64,000 bases of DNA. Source: Lota lota (taxonomy: Eukaryota; Chordata; Actinopteri; Gadiformes; Lotidae). The notes under the pieces were generated by a model that saw only the letters and a list, made by a program, of their open reading frames with translations, was not told where the DNA came from and did not search any database. Numbering within the stretch: position 1 is the stretch's first letter; every line of letters begins with the position of its first letter. Made by a program: the position numbers and the translations under genes. Positions 47,501 through 57,546 of this stretch are shown piece by piece. The stretch is from NCBI GenBank assembly GCA_026745465.1, contig JACYXH010000175.1, forward strand, positions 1,715,501-1,779,500, in the 5' to 3' direction.

Positions 47501-49779
47501 CCTAGAACCCACATAACCTAGACACAGTCAAGGACTAATAATTAGGCTGCTCCTAGCAAAACAGCTCCGACATAACAACTAGGTGCAGCAGCTGGGGGGA
47601 GGAGCAGAAAATGCATGACTCCTCAGTCTCCTAGTGAGAAAATACAAAGCATCACCTTAAAGACAGGCGTGTCAACTTTGTGCTATATCTGAGGCCCTTT
47701 TAACACAACAACAGCAGCAGAAGATGCAGCAGCAGTGGGAACGTACCGCAAAACCTGCAGGAGTCCCGGTGTGACCGTCCCAGGACGGATCACCCCGGTG
47801 CCGCTGAGCGTGCCCATCTGCACCTGGAAGACTGGGCGCAGGGCCAGACCCGAGGACTGCAGACGTGTCTTCAGCACCTCCAGGGGACAGGTCACAATGG
47901 CTCCTACAGTACCACTACATCTAAATGGAGAGAGAGAACCAATAATACTACTACTAATAAAAAAATCACAAGGATGAGGACTCGTTAGACAAACGATAGA
48001 CAAGGACGGGCTGATCAATATGCTGATAGTGTTTACTGTGATCTTAGGTAAAGGTAACTACTTCAAATCGGATTCATCCTTTAACAAGTAGAGGCATGCC
48101 ACATCAGTTGAATTACATAATCACAAAACATAGCAGGGTGGTTATTGTTGAATTACATAATCACAAAACATGACCGGGTGTTTATTGGTCATGGAAGATG
48201 GGTTCAAACCATGACAACAATGACATACTGACTGAGCTCAAGCACAGCCCCTTGAACTTGACATTAAGTAACTAAATTACCTCAAACCATAGGCCACCCT
48301 GAAACATTGTCAACAACATGCTTAAAAGTCAGAATAAGTTCAGACTAAGGCAGTGCAGTGTCCTGCACTGCCTGAATTAAGCGAACACACGATAGATTAG
48401 AGAAACCTGCATCAGGTTTATTTGCATTGAGATTTACCCAAAAAAATTGTCGCTCTTACCCTCAACTTTCCATAACAAATATGGTGGCTGGCTCCCAGTA
48501 CCAAAAAAAACACATTGCTAATGTAGCCATCCTGCACTGCCTGTCCTTCTTTTTTTTTTTAAAGAACAGGAAACGGACTGTGGCTGAACTGAATTGGTGA
48601 AGAGTTCAAGATTCTGACTGTACATTTACACTAAATAAATCTAGGCTGGGCTTTAGAAAAAGAAAGAATAAAAGTCAACGTGCATGCATTATTCATTTAC
48701 AAAGCCCCAGGTGCCTGTTTGAAAAACAGTTTCAAATTGTTTATAAGTTTAACAACATTTTTAGCTAGGGAATCATAGCGACGAAAAATAATAACTGATA
48801 AAGACCTCTATTTCCGTCTAGGAAATCTTTGTCCATTTCCAACAGTGTTATCTTAAGAAGGGAGAAGATTTGTACTGATACCAACTACATTTTAAGAGAC
48901 CATTTAAAAAACATTTTAATATATCTAAATATACAGTATATGGCTTGGCACATCAGTATGGTTTCATGTTTAAAGCTCGCGAGCATTGATAAAACACATG
49001 TCTCTAGTGCATCTTACGTAACACCAAGGGCATCTTGCTAAGGTCGGTTTCATGACGGCGGCACCACTACTGTGTGCAGAGCCGCCGGAAGGGCGATACG
49101 AATTTAGTTTATAAGCAGTGCCATGACACCGAGGTACAGCACAACTGCAATAGTTAGCGTCATATAACTAGTATGAGTGCCATTATATAACATTAACGTT
49201 TAGTATTCCACACATCCGCTGCCGAAGATGTGACGTGGTTGGTGAAACGAAACACTTCCCGGTACAGTTTAGAGATACAGAAAATACATGTTATAACGTT
49301 AATGCACCTGGTAACATAAGCCATGTGGTTCTGTTGATTAAACGCGGACCTGGTCAGCTAGAAACAACGTGGCAACTGGCATAATAGGATAGGAATTACT
49401 TGAATAGACTGGAATTAGATAGGTCCATCCCAGGCCGTAGACAGCGACCATTGCTTGAAACGTGCATTTATCGCGTGAGAAAGCTAGCAGGCGGTAGCTA
49501 AGCTCTTTCTTTATTAGTAATTAATATAGTATTGAAAAATCTCACGCTTACTTGACACAAATACACACAATATATACAACACGGACGAATACATATACTA
49601 CCATAAACACACACAAAAAGTAACGTTAGATATGCAAGATACTTAAACGTGTCAACCTCACAAAGTGGCGAAGTAACGTTAGCCGCTACAACAACCAATC
49701 GCAATTCAAAAGAAAACACGTTTAAACGTTCCACTTACCCCCCAGCGAAGAGATGTAACAAAGTGTCTTTCTGTGCCAT
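41537..49779 (-). CDS. slc25a33: Mitochondrial pyrimidine nucleotide carrier SLC25A33
   Basis: An inner-membrane carrier that imports pyrimidine nucleotides into mitochondria. Seven coding exons on the minus strand, in coding order: 49779-49739, 47920-47747, 45051-44974, 44089-43989, 43774-43708, 42539-42259, 41736-41537; 313 residues (human 321). It starts [20 protein letters not shown]. The three mitochondrial-carrier signatures are present: [22 protein letters not shown] and [31 protein letters not shown] and [19 protein letters not shown] match SLC25A33. [20 protein letters not shown] separates it from SLC25A36. Intron 1 is about 1.8 kb and intron 2 about 2.7 kb; together they hold much of the repeat content. 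The neighbouring spsb1 agrees with human 1p36. A full CRE lies about 170 bp upstream of the ATG. Confidence 0.96.
41819..41979 (-). repeat. tRNA-derived SINE copy B (in the last slc25a33 intron)
   Basis: On the plus strand it runs from GCAGATGCTTTTATCCAAAG to ATTCTGCCCC and contains GGGGATCGAAACCCAGTACC, the complement of a Pol III B box (GGTTTCGATCC). It has the same orientation as its host gene and lies about 640 bp from copy C. Confidence 0.75.
42619..42775 (-). repeat. tRNA-derived SINE copy C (in an slc25a33 intron)
   Basis: The best preserved copy. Read on the minus strand it starts GATGGTGTAGTGGCTAGGGT (A-box region), has GGGTTTGATCCCC (B box) and ends AAGTCGCTTTGGATAAAAGT then GTCTGCTAAAA, a tail shared by many teleost SINEs. 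Confidence 0.8.
46800..46935. repeat. CAAGTC/GAGTCTCAAG-rich degenerate repeat in an slc25a33 intron
   Basis: Short degenerate units such as AAGTCTCA, CAAGTCACAAGTCATG and GAGTCTCAAGTCTCAG recur. A similar ACTTGACTTGGACTTG stretch lies at 38235-38310 upstream of the SRCR-Ig tail region. It resembles a dispersed teleost repeat; family not assigned. Confidence 0.5.
48107..48186. repeat. Two-copy 40-bp tandem repeat in slc25a33 intron 1
   Basis: GTTGAATTACATAATCACAA and the following AACAT occur at 48107 and again at 48147, each followed by a similar GGGTG-TTATT end. This is a simple local duplication. Confidence 0.9.
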
Positions 49780-51771
49780 TTTCTTTTTTCAAATCGACAA
49801 CATATTCCTTTTTTTTTTTTTTTGTTTCAGAAAATGTATAAAAATAGAAGGGAAGCTAACTCGGATCGGTTACTCTAGCGAGCTCGTCCTTCCGGCCGGC
49901 TTTCTGGGGCTGACAGCGTCGGCTGAACCGGCTGGCCTAAAGACTGGCAATGACGTCAAGGGGCCGGTCGGGGGTGTTGGCCGTGACGTAGGACCGGTGT
50001 TGGGCAATTGTCATCAACACCTGTCACAGATACACCGGTTCAAAAACATAACAGCCATACAAAATGATAAAACATCAAAAACAACAAAAGGCAAAACGTG
50101 CGTTGGAATAGTTCCAAACTATTCTAGTTCCAGAGATTCGTTTAGTCTAGTTCTGTTCATATTAAGTTAGGTAGTACTTTTAATTAAAGACCTAAACCTC
50201 TTCACGTTTTCAAAATGTCACATACAAATGCCCCTTACAAAGACATTTGGGATACATACAATTGTTTAGAATGTTTAATGCAAAACTATGATCAATAGAT
50301 TAGTTTATTCGATTATTTGTTTAATCCATGAATTATATTATTTTGTCTTTTTTATCAAGTTAGCTCTGTTTCCATGTATTAGTATAGAAAACATCTCATT
50401 GCGTAGATAAAGGGACTGATATTGCACTAAACAACATCATAGTTATAGGACACTGTGACTGTTCTTTTCGGAATCCAATCATGTGACAATGGAGATCTGG
50501 CGGCCAATAAGAAGCTAGAGGTGTGTGAAGTGGTATGCAAGACATGCTTACGTTCTAAAACACGAGAACGAAACTAGAACGCTAAGGGAACTATAAACCT
50601 AGACTGTTGTCACGGCACCCCCTTGGGAAAGGACGTTGTAGGGGAGACTGTAGGGCACATCTCATTGTTTCTCTCCATTGCAAGGTCACGTCATCGTGTT
50701 TTCTCACTTGAAAGGCCATCTTAGAAGGCACTTCGTGAGTTTTTTTTTAATCAGAAAGGAATGTAGGGAATCTCATGTTGATCGCTTTGTAAGGGCACCT
50801 ATGTGGCACCATATCACATATTTCCACTGGAGGGAACTCCACTTCGCCATGAGAGCATTAGAGCACTTAATCATATCTCTACAGTCTATACGCACCTCTA
50901 AAAACCTCGAAAGAAATGCACACGAAACAAAGAGTTAATTTGAAATAATCGTTACAATTATTTATTTTATTTTTTTGCGAACAAATCTTTCAGCCGAGTA
51001 GCATGTTCCTGCAATATGCTTCCGGAGGCTGCAGTTTTAGGACCAACGGTCCAGGACTCGTTTTTCGTGACGCTGCCTTCGGGGGTTCAGTTTATATTTC
51101 CTTGGATGGCGAATGAATCGACCTAGACCTTTACCTAAACGTAATTTGCAACAAATTACAAATTTACCTGCCTTCACCGGCTTCCTAAAGGCGAAAAAAA
51201 CTAAACTAGGGTCCTAGAAATGCAGTCCTAGGAGTGCGGTCCTGAAACTGCAGCCTTTGGTATCGCAGGAACATAAAATGCAGAGCAATTTAGAGAGCTA
51301 TCTCTCTAAATAGCTCTGATGCAATGTTTCAGCCAGCAGATGGCATGACTAGAAGCCACCTAGTGGCCATATGGACACTTTGGTGTTAGTAAATAATGGT
51401 CGTATAACGAATATTGTAGGCGGTGCCTAGCTGGCGGCAGAAAGCGCCATCTATGTGTGGACAGGTACGTCTCTGGGCGGTGGCAGTAGATTTGTGTGGC
51501 GATCACGGCCGTGGTCGCAGTGCTCAACCAATACCTTGGGCTCTCGTCTGGTTCCTCCCTTCGCCAGCGCTACAATACAAATCTGAGCACGGAATTTCTT
51601 CTGTAGCTAGCAAACTAGCAGTTTGTTTGAAAGGTATGTCGGCACAAGACAAGGAGGGAAACGTAGTAAGATAACTGCCCCTGCATGGCTGGGTATGGCA
51701 ACTCTTCTTGAACTGTCAAAGCAATGTGAAATGGATGAGATGTAACATTGTCAACTGCAATTTGTAATATA
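49780..51771. promoter_or_regulatory. Upstream region of slc25a33
   Basis: A T-rich tract (49810-49823) lies in the probable 5' UTR or leader. TGACGTCA at 49951-49958 is a perfect CRE, and CGTGACGTAGG at about 49981 is a half-type site. The 150 bp around them is CpG-rich (CCGGCCGGC, GGGCCGGTCGGG), so this is probably the slc25a33 core promoter. Further right are a TIR-bounded element (51003-51274) and a small palindrome. No coding exon was recognised. Confidence 0.55.
51003..51274. mobile_element. Putative non-autonomous DNA element (MITE) with terminal inverted repeats
   Basis: The left end reads ATGTTCCTGCAATA, then GGCTGCAGTTTTAGGACC. The right end, reversed, reads ATGTTCCTGCGATA, then GGCTGCAGTTTCAGGACC. 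These are inverted ends of about 45 bp with gaps. The element is about 272 bp with no ORF. A target-site duplication was not convincing, so the class is unknown. Confidence 0.65.
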
Positions 51772-53349
51772 AACTGCTCAAAAAAATAAAGGGAACACTA
51801 AAATAACACATCCTAGATCTGAATGAATGAAATAATCGTATTAAAAACTTTTTTCTTTACATAGTTGAATGTGCTGACAACAAAATCACACAAAAATTAT
51901 CAATGGAAATCAAATGTATCAACCCATGGAGGTCTGGATTTGGAGTCACACTCAAAATTAAAGTGGAAAACCACACTACAGGCTGATCCAACTTTGATGT
52001 AATGTCCTTAAAACAAGTCAAAATGAGGCTCAGTAGTGTGTGTGGCCTCCACGTGCCTGTATGACCTCCCTACAACGCCTGGGCATGCTCCTGATGAGGT
52101 GGCGGATGGTCTCCTGAGGGATCTCCTCCCAGACCTGGACTAAAGCATCCGCCAACTCCTGGACAGTCTGTGGTGCAACGTGGCGTTGGTGGATGGAGCG
52201 AGACATGATGTCCCAGATGTGCTCAATTGGATTCAGGTCTGGGGAACGGGCGGGCCAGTCCATAGCATCAATGCCTTCCTCTTGCAGGAACTGCTGACAC
52301 ACTCCAGCCACATGAGGTCTAGCATTGTCTTGCATTAGGAGGAACTCAGGGCCAACCGCACCAGCATATGGTCTCACAAGGGGTCTGAGGATCTCATCTC
52401 GGTACCTAATGGCAGTCAGGCTACCTCTGGCGAGCACATGGAGGGCTGTGCGGCCCCCCGAAGAAATGCCACCCCACACCATGACTGACCCACCGCCAAA
52501 CCGGTCATGCTGGAGGATGTTGCAGGCAGCAGAACGTTCTCCACGGCGTCTCCAGACTCTGTCACGTCTGTCACATGTGCTCAGGGTGAACCTGCTTTCA
52601 TCTGTGAAGAGCACAGGGCGCCAGTGGCGAATTTGCCAATCTTGGTGTTCTCTGGCAAATGCCAAACGTCCTGCACGGTGTTGGGCTGTAAGCACAACCC
52701 CCACCTGTGGACGTCGGGCCCTCATACCACCCTCATGGAGTCTGTTTCTGACCGTTTGAGCAGACACATGCACATTTGTGGCCTGCTGGAGGTCATTTTG
52801 CAGGGCTCTGGCAGTCCTCCTCCTGCTCCTCCTTGCACAAAGGCGGAGGTAGCGGTCCTGCTGCTGGGTTGATGCCCTCCTACGGCCTCCTCCACGTCTC
52901 CTGATGTACTGGCCTGTCTCCTGGTAGCGCCTCCATGCTCTGGACACTACGCTGACAGACACAGCAAACCTTCTTGCCACAGCTCGCATTGATGTGCCAT
53001 CCTGGATGAGCTGCACTACCTGAGCCACTTGTGTGGGTTGTAGACTCCGTCTCATGCTACCACTAGAGTGAAAGCACTGCCAGCATTCAAAAGTGACCAA
53101 AACATCAGCCAGGAAGCATAGGAACTGAGAAGTGGTCTGTGGTCACCACCTGCAGAACCACTCCTTTATTGGGGGTGTCTTGCTAATTGCCTATAATTTC
53201 CACTTGTCTATTCCATTTGCACAACAGCATGTGACATTTATTGTCAATCAGTGTTGCTTCCTAAGTGGACAGTTTGATTTCACAGAAGTGTGATTGACTT
53301 TGAGTTACATTGTGCTGTTTAAGTGTTCCCTTTATTTTTTTGAGCAGTG
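51772..53349 (-). mobile_element. Complete Tc1-like transposon (about 1.58 kb)
   Basis: Ends AACTGCTCAAAAAAATAAAG and CTTTATTTTTTTGAGCAGTG are inverted repeats that continue through GGGAACACT/AGTGTTCCC. TA lies on both sides (51770-51771 and 53350-53351), the Tc1/mariner target duplication. It encloses one uninterrupted transposase gene on the minus strand. The outermost base of each end differs (A versus C), and both differ from the miniature copy at 30170. Confidence 0.97.
52030..53055 (-). CDS. Intact Tc1-like DD34E transposase
   Basis: Cut-and-paste transposase of 341 residues from ATG at 53055 (MRRSLQPTQ) to the stop at 52030, the usual length for Tc1 proteins. No stop or frameshift was seen. 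The N-terminal part has paired helix-turn-helix features ([21 protein letters not shown], then [16 protein letters not shown]). The catalytic triad is complete: Asp152 in FTDESRF, Asp243 in MQDNARPH and Glu278 in LNPIEHIWD, with 34 residues between the last two. An upstream extension of the frame to 53100 has no ATG. The intact frame implies a recent insertion. Confidence 0.97.
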   Translation of the reverse strand: MRRSLQPTQVAQVVQLIQDGTSMRAVARRFAVSVSVVSRAWRRYQETGQYIRRRGGGRRRASTQQQDRYLRLCARRSRRRTARALQNDLQQATNVHVSAQTVRNRLHEGGMRARRPQVGVVLTAQHRAGRLAFAREHQDWQIRHWRPVLFTDESRFTLSTCDRRDRVWRRRGERSAACNILQHDRFGGGSVMVWGGISSGGRTALHVLARGSLTAIRYRDEILRPLVRPYAGAVGPEFLLMQDNARPHVAGVCQQFLQEEGIDAMDWPARSPDLNPIEHIWDIMSRSIHQRHVAPQTVQELADALVQVWEEIPQETIRHLIRSMPRRCREVIQARGGHTHY

Positions 53350-53510
53350 TATATATATATACATTTGCTATTTTATTTACAAATGATGGAATAGAATATA
53401 CATGTTATGAATTGCATAATACTAGTAATAACTATATAGCACCTTTCAATAGTATGCCTTTTAATAGGTAAATTATTTTCCTTAAATCTGTTATAATATA
53501 GGCCTACTTT

Positions 53511-53990
53511 ACATTTATTTAGTAGACGCTTTTGTCCAAAGTGAAGATATAATCCGAAAAGTGCAAGAATCAGAGTACAAAAAATGTCAATAAGCAAATC
53601 AACTGGTTTTAAGTGCTACGATATAGAAACAAGATATATGTTATTTATTATTTAATTCCCCAAGATGCAGTCTCAACAAATGAGTTTCTACTGCGGAAGA
53701 TTGGTAGGGTTTCAGCTGTCCTGATGTCAGTGAGGAGCTTGGTCACCATTGTAGCGCCTAGACAGAACAATCTAGATGTTGTTAAAGGGCTGCTGGGGTT
53801 CCCACGTAGCGAGGGACTAGCAAGCCGTTTGGCAGTCATGGAGCATAGTGGACGGGCTGGGGTGTATGGTTTGACCATGTGCTGTAGGATGGGCCGGAGC
53901 CATTCGCAGTACTGTAGGCAAGTACCAGCTACTTGAATCGGCTTCGGGCAGCCATCGGTAGCCAGTGCAGGGTGAGGAGTTGTCTCATCA
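53511..53990. repeat. Dispersed repeat sharing the teleost SINE tail
   Basis: Begins with TTAGTAGACGCTTTTGTCCA at 53519, the tail motif of SINE copies A-C, but continues into a different body that includes CAGCTGTCCTGATGTCAGTG and GCAGCCATCGGTAGCCAGTG. Probably the 3' end of another SINE or LINE family. It has no intact ORF. Confidence 0.5.
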
Positions 53991-54943
53991 TTGGAGATTG
54001 TTCTCTTTATCGTAATAAAATGTTAAGTGTTTTTTTTTTATGTTCTTTTCAGCTTTAGCATATACATGTCATTAAAATAGTTTTTCCTTAAAGAAAACAT
54101 TACTGCATTTTTCTTTCTTGTTAAGAAGTTGATTTGAGGATAGGACTTGATATTGAAAACTTCCAAACTTAAAATAAGCCTACATGTTAATTTTGAACTG
54201 TAACAAGAAAAATATTTTTGCAATGCAAAACAATGTCTACATCACAAAAAGTCTACTCACGATTGTATTTATAGGTCACCTGAGGGTTTGCAGTGGTTTC
54301 TGCGAGAAAAGAGAAAACAAATGGAGTCCAACTCCCTTCGCCACTTGACTTGGCTTAAGGTCAACCCAAGAAATAGGCCTAGATGGGCCTTTCCAAGACT
54401 CTTGTTATTTTACAAAGGAGCACGAACCAATGCACAAGTTAAATGTACCCGTGCAAAGCAAAGGGGGATTACATGCAAAGCTGGCATCCGACTCAATCGT
54501 GGAAGAGCCCTGATCTGGGGTCAGGCAGAGAAGACATGACGGTTGTTTCTGCCCTCTTTCTCCTATGAATTTATAACAAGTAAGACATAAATAAGTCACA
54601 ATATATAAAATACCATAGTCAATTTAGGTTAGGTAAGTATTAGAATATAAAGTGCAACCTGGGCAGGTCTCAAACTAGGGCTGTCTTGAGTGATGGAATA
54701 AAGTCTTGGCTTTCCGGATCCATTGATTCCTCCCCAAATACCATAGCTAACTACATTTTTATACCAAGGTAGATCTAACCATTTCTGCCATCTCTATTCT
54801 GCCAGCAGACAGCACAAAAACACTTGTGTGACTATTCCCAATCTCTATCTCTTTACACCATCTTCTGCCACCAAGGTACTGCTGTGACGTAATTGTGACT
54901 TCCATTCCAAATTGGTCTATTGGTTAGTGGGATGGGGTAACCT

Positions 54944-55570
54944 AGAATCTTTGGTTAAACCAACAAAACATGAAAACTCAAAGCGAAATGCATTTGAAAT
55001 GCTACCCGAGTTGCAAAATAGAACGCAATACAAAGAATGAAGCATTGAGCAACTATGCTCAAGCATAGAGAAATCCTCTGACATCTCTCAGACATATTAC
55101 CCTGCAGGCCGAGACCTTCCAACAAAGCATGTGGTTTTGTTCTATAACAAATTTTAAAAAAGTGGCGGATTCCAAGACAAACTACATTGTGTAGGTAACA
55201 TTTAGGATTGAGAGACGCCAGCGAACCCAGGGGTCATGTTGGAAGCCCTATAGCTCAGCAATAAAAGGGGCTATCAAAGTATGGTTAACCAAGATTGGAA
55301 AATCTCTGGACATCTAGTTGTAGAAGGGCTGCAGCAATAAAGTAGTTTTTGTAGTTAGGGTAAGGGTTAGACCGTGATTGTATAACCTATGTTTGAAAAG
55401 AGGGATGGGGGCGTGGGATTCATATTCTTATTTGAGTATGACTGATTAAGTTAATCACTGGTTCAACATCAATGCAACTATGCTTAAGAGCGGTTCAAAA
55501 ATATCCCCACTCAGGCAGCATTTGATGAGTTTATGTTTTGTGGGGTTTCCCAAAGATTCTAGGTTTCCCA
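54944..55570. mobile_element. Possible foldback or TIR element
   Basis: The left arm GGGTAACCTAGAATCTTTGG, with ACAAAACATGAAAACTC, and the right arm reversed, GGGAAACCTAGAATCTTTGG with ACAAAACATAAACTC, are inverted copies about 75 bp long with mismatches. They continue into AAATGCTACCCGAGT versus AAATGCTGCCTGAGT. The roughly 470 bp between has no ORF. Confidence 0.6.
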
Positions 55571-57546
55571 ATTCAAACGTAATGATACGGACATAAGATG
55601 GCTTTTAGGTCACGCCATCTGCTGGCTGAAAGACAATGAATTAATTCACATTGTACATTCATTCGGAATTCTCTTGCAAAATATAGCTTTATTACGTTTT
55701 CTAAGAAATTGGCCACAAATAATATTTAATATTGTGACAATAAAGCGAAACATTCATAACATGCTTCAAGATCTTAACGACAAAAATATATACCTGACAG
55801 CCTGTCCAGACCACGCACAAGACGCAACTACTACATTGTCGTACAGGCAAGAGCTTGCGTTATATCTCTGTATATTCTTTTACTTTTAGTGGCACAGTTG
55901 GTGCATGAGCTTTAATTAAACGGCTCGTCTTTGTTAAAGTAGCGTGGGAAATTAATTCCGTAAAAGGAAAAGTAATAAGGAAATTAATACGGAAAACTAC
56001 TAACAAAAAGGAATTATCTAAACTTTTAAAATATAGTCTAATTAGTTGATTGTTTTATAAACACTTTATTACGGCTCTTAAAAGCAGTTTAATAATGGAT
56101 TTGAAAATCCAACAATAAATGTAGTCTTTGAGGTTCTATTTAATGCTCCATTAAAAAGGATCTTTGATAATTTTTAATGTGTTCTTAATTAAAACAGTTT
56201 TTAAACGGGTAAATTAAATATTCATGAATTCTTTGTGGTACAATTAGTCCTCCATAAATACGAGTCCACATCCAGCACTTAGCTAAAAAAGAAAAGAAAA
56301 AAAAGGACATCTGCACATAAAAAAAAAGAAAAAGGATTACATATTAGAAATGTCCATGGTATGTCAAAACATGTTGGCAATTTGACCACAATTGCTCGTC
56401 ATTGATGCAGCATATCATAGCTGGTCGATTCACGCATAAATATTATAATGCCTGAACCATATGCAGCTTTTGGGGGTTGTTAAAAGAAGGCATCATGCCA
56501 TTCTCATGTTTTAACATGGCTCCCAAACCAATCCATCCCCTTTAAAATCCCAACACCATGAACACGAACAAAGGCATAAAGTGACAGAAAGACAGGAGAC
56601 GAAATTGAGAAATTATCTGTTGCAGGTGCATGCTACACACAAAAGTCACAGTGACATAGAATCATAAAAGATTTCTGGTCATGATGCCGATGCCCCAGTA
56701 AGATGCCCTAATGGTAAACAAACAGGCACTTCCATATTGCAGAGAAACCTGATGGTGAAGAGTGCAAAGAGGAGCAAGAATCTGGGGTTTGGGTGACCGC
56801 TGAATGAAGTTTACCATAGCATTTGTCGCCAACGCTACACAATTGTGCATCCAAAGCACTACTGTAGACTGTATACCAAGTTAAGTGTGATCAACATCAC
56901 CTCTCCGGCAAAATGTATTAGTTTGTTTAAAAACTCACAATTTCTAAAAGCAACTTTTTTGGGGTACTTTTAATATCAATGAGGTGGTGTCCATGTAAGA
57001 TGCATAAATGCTGCCATCTTGTGGCTAGACACCAAGAGCGCATTTCTACCGCCTCCCAATCGAAAGCTACAATTTAATTTCAACCTTTGACATCAGCACA
57101 TTTGCACACAAAATGTGTGACGCATCCATCTTTAAAAACCCAAGGGGGAAATTCATAATACGTAGATTCCCAAGAGGTCTGGTGGTTACAGCAGAGGTAC
57201 CAATGAGTCATCCCACATCACCGTCGCAACTGAAGGAGGTGCATTGACAGTGAGTGTTCACAGGCGTCTGGGAACCCAGCATCTGCATAGTGTTCAGTGA
57301 GTCCTGATGTCCTACTTTAGAGTACTCACTTTTGTGATTTTTAAGAAGACATTGTAGAGTAGAAAGCCCAACAGAAATGCAGGCCCCGTCATCTGAGCAC
57401 TTGTCAAACATGAAAAGCAGTGCTATTGACTGAGGTTAAATTTTATGTGAGCGAAGGGAGAGTGGGACGCAAGGAAGGGGGAGTGGGATGCAAGGAAGGG
57501 GAGGAGTGTGTGCGATCATGTGTATGCCGTGATTGTCAGCCATTGG

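Larger units (their letters stand above)
53350..57546. other. Gene-free stretch: repeats and probable spsb1 3' UTR
   Basis: The left part holds a repeat (53511-53990) and an inverted-repeat pair (54945 and 55565). The right part probably includes a long spsb1 3' UTR: TTTATT (minus-strand AATAAA) at 56065-56070 and 55688-55693 could end it about 1.5-1.9 kb past the stop codon. No other gene was seen. Confidence 0.5.

Noticed and set aside
49649..50170. 173-residue plus-strand ORF across the slc25a33 start region
   Set aside because: It runs through a poly-T tract and promoter-like sequence, is antisense to exon 1 and shows no domain.
53056..53100. Transposase N-terminal extension to 53100
   Set aside because: The extended frame has no ATG. 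The first ATG at 53055 gives the normal family length.
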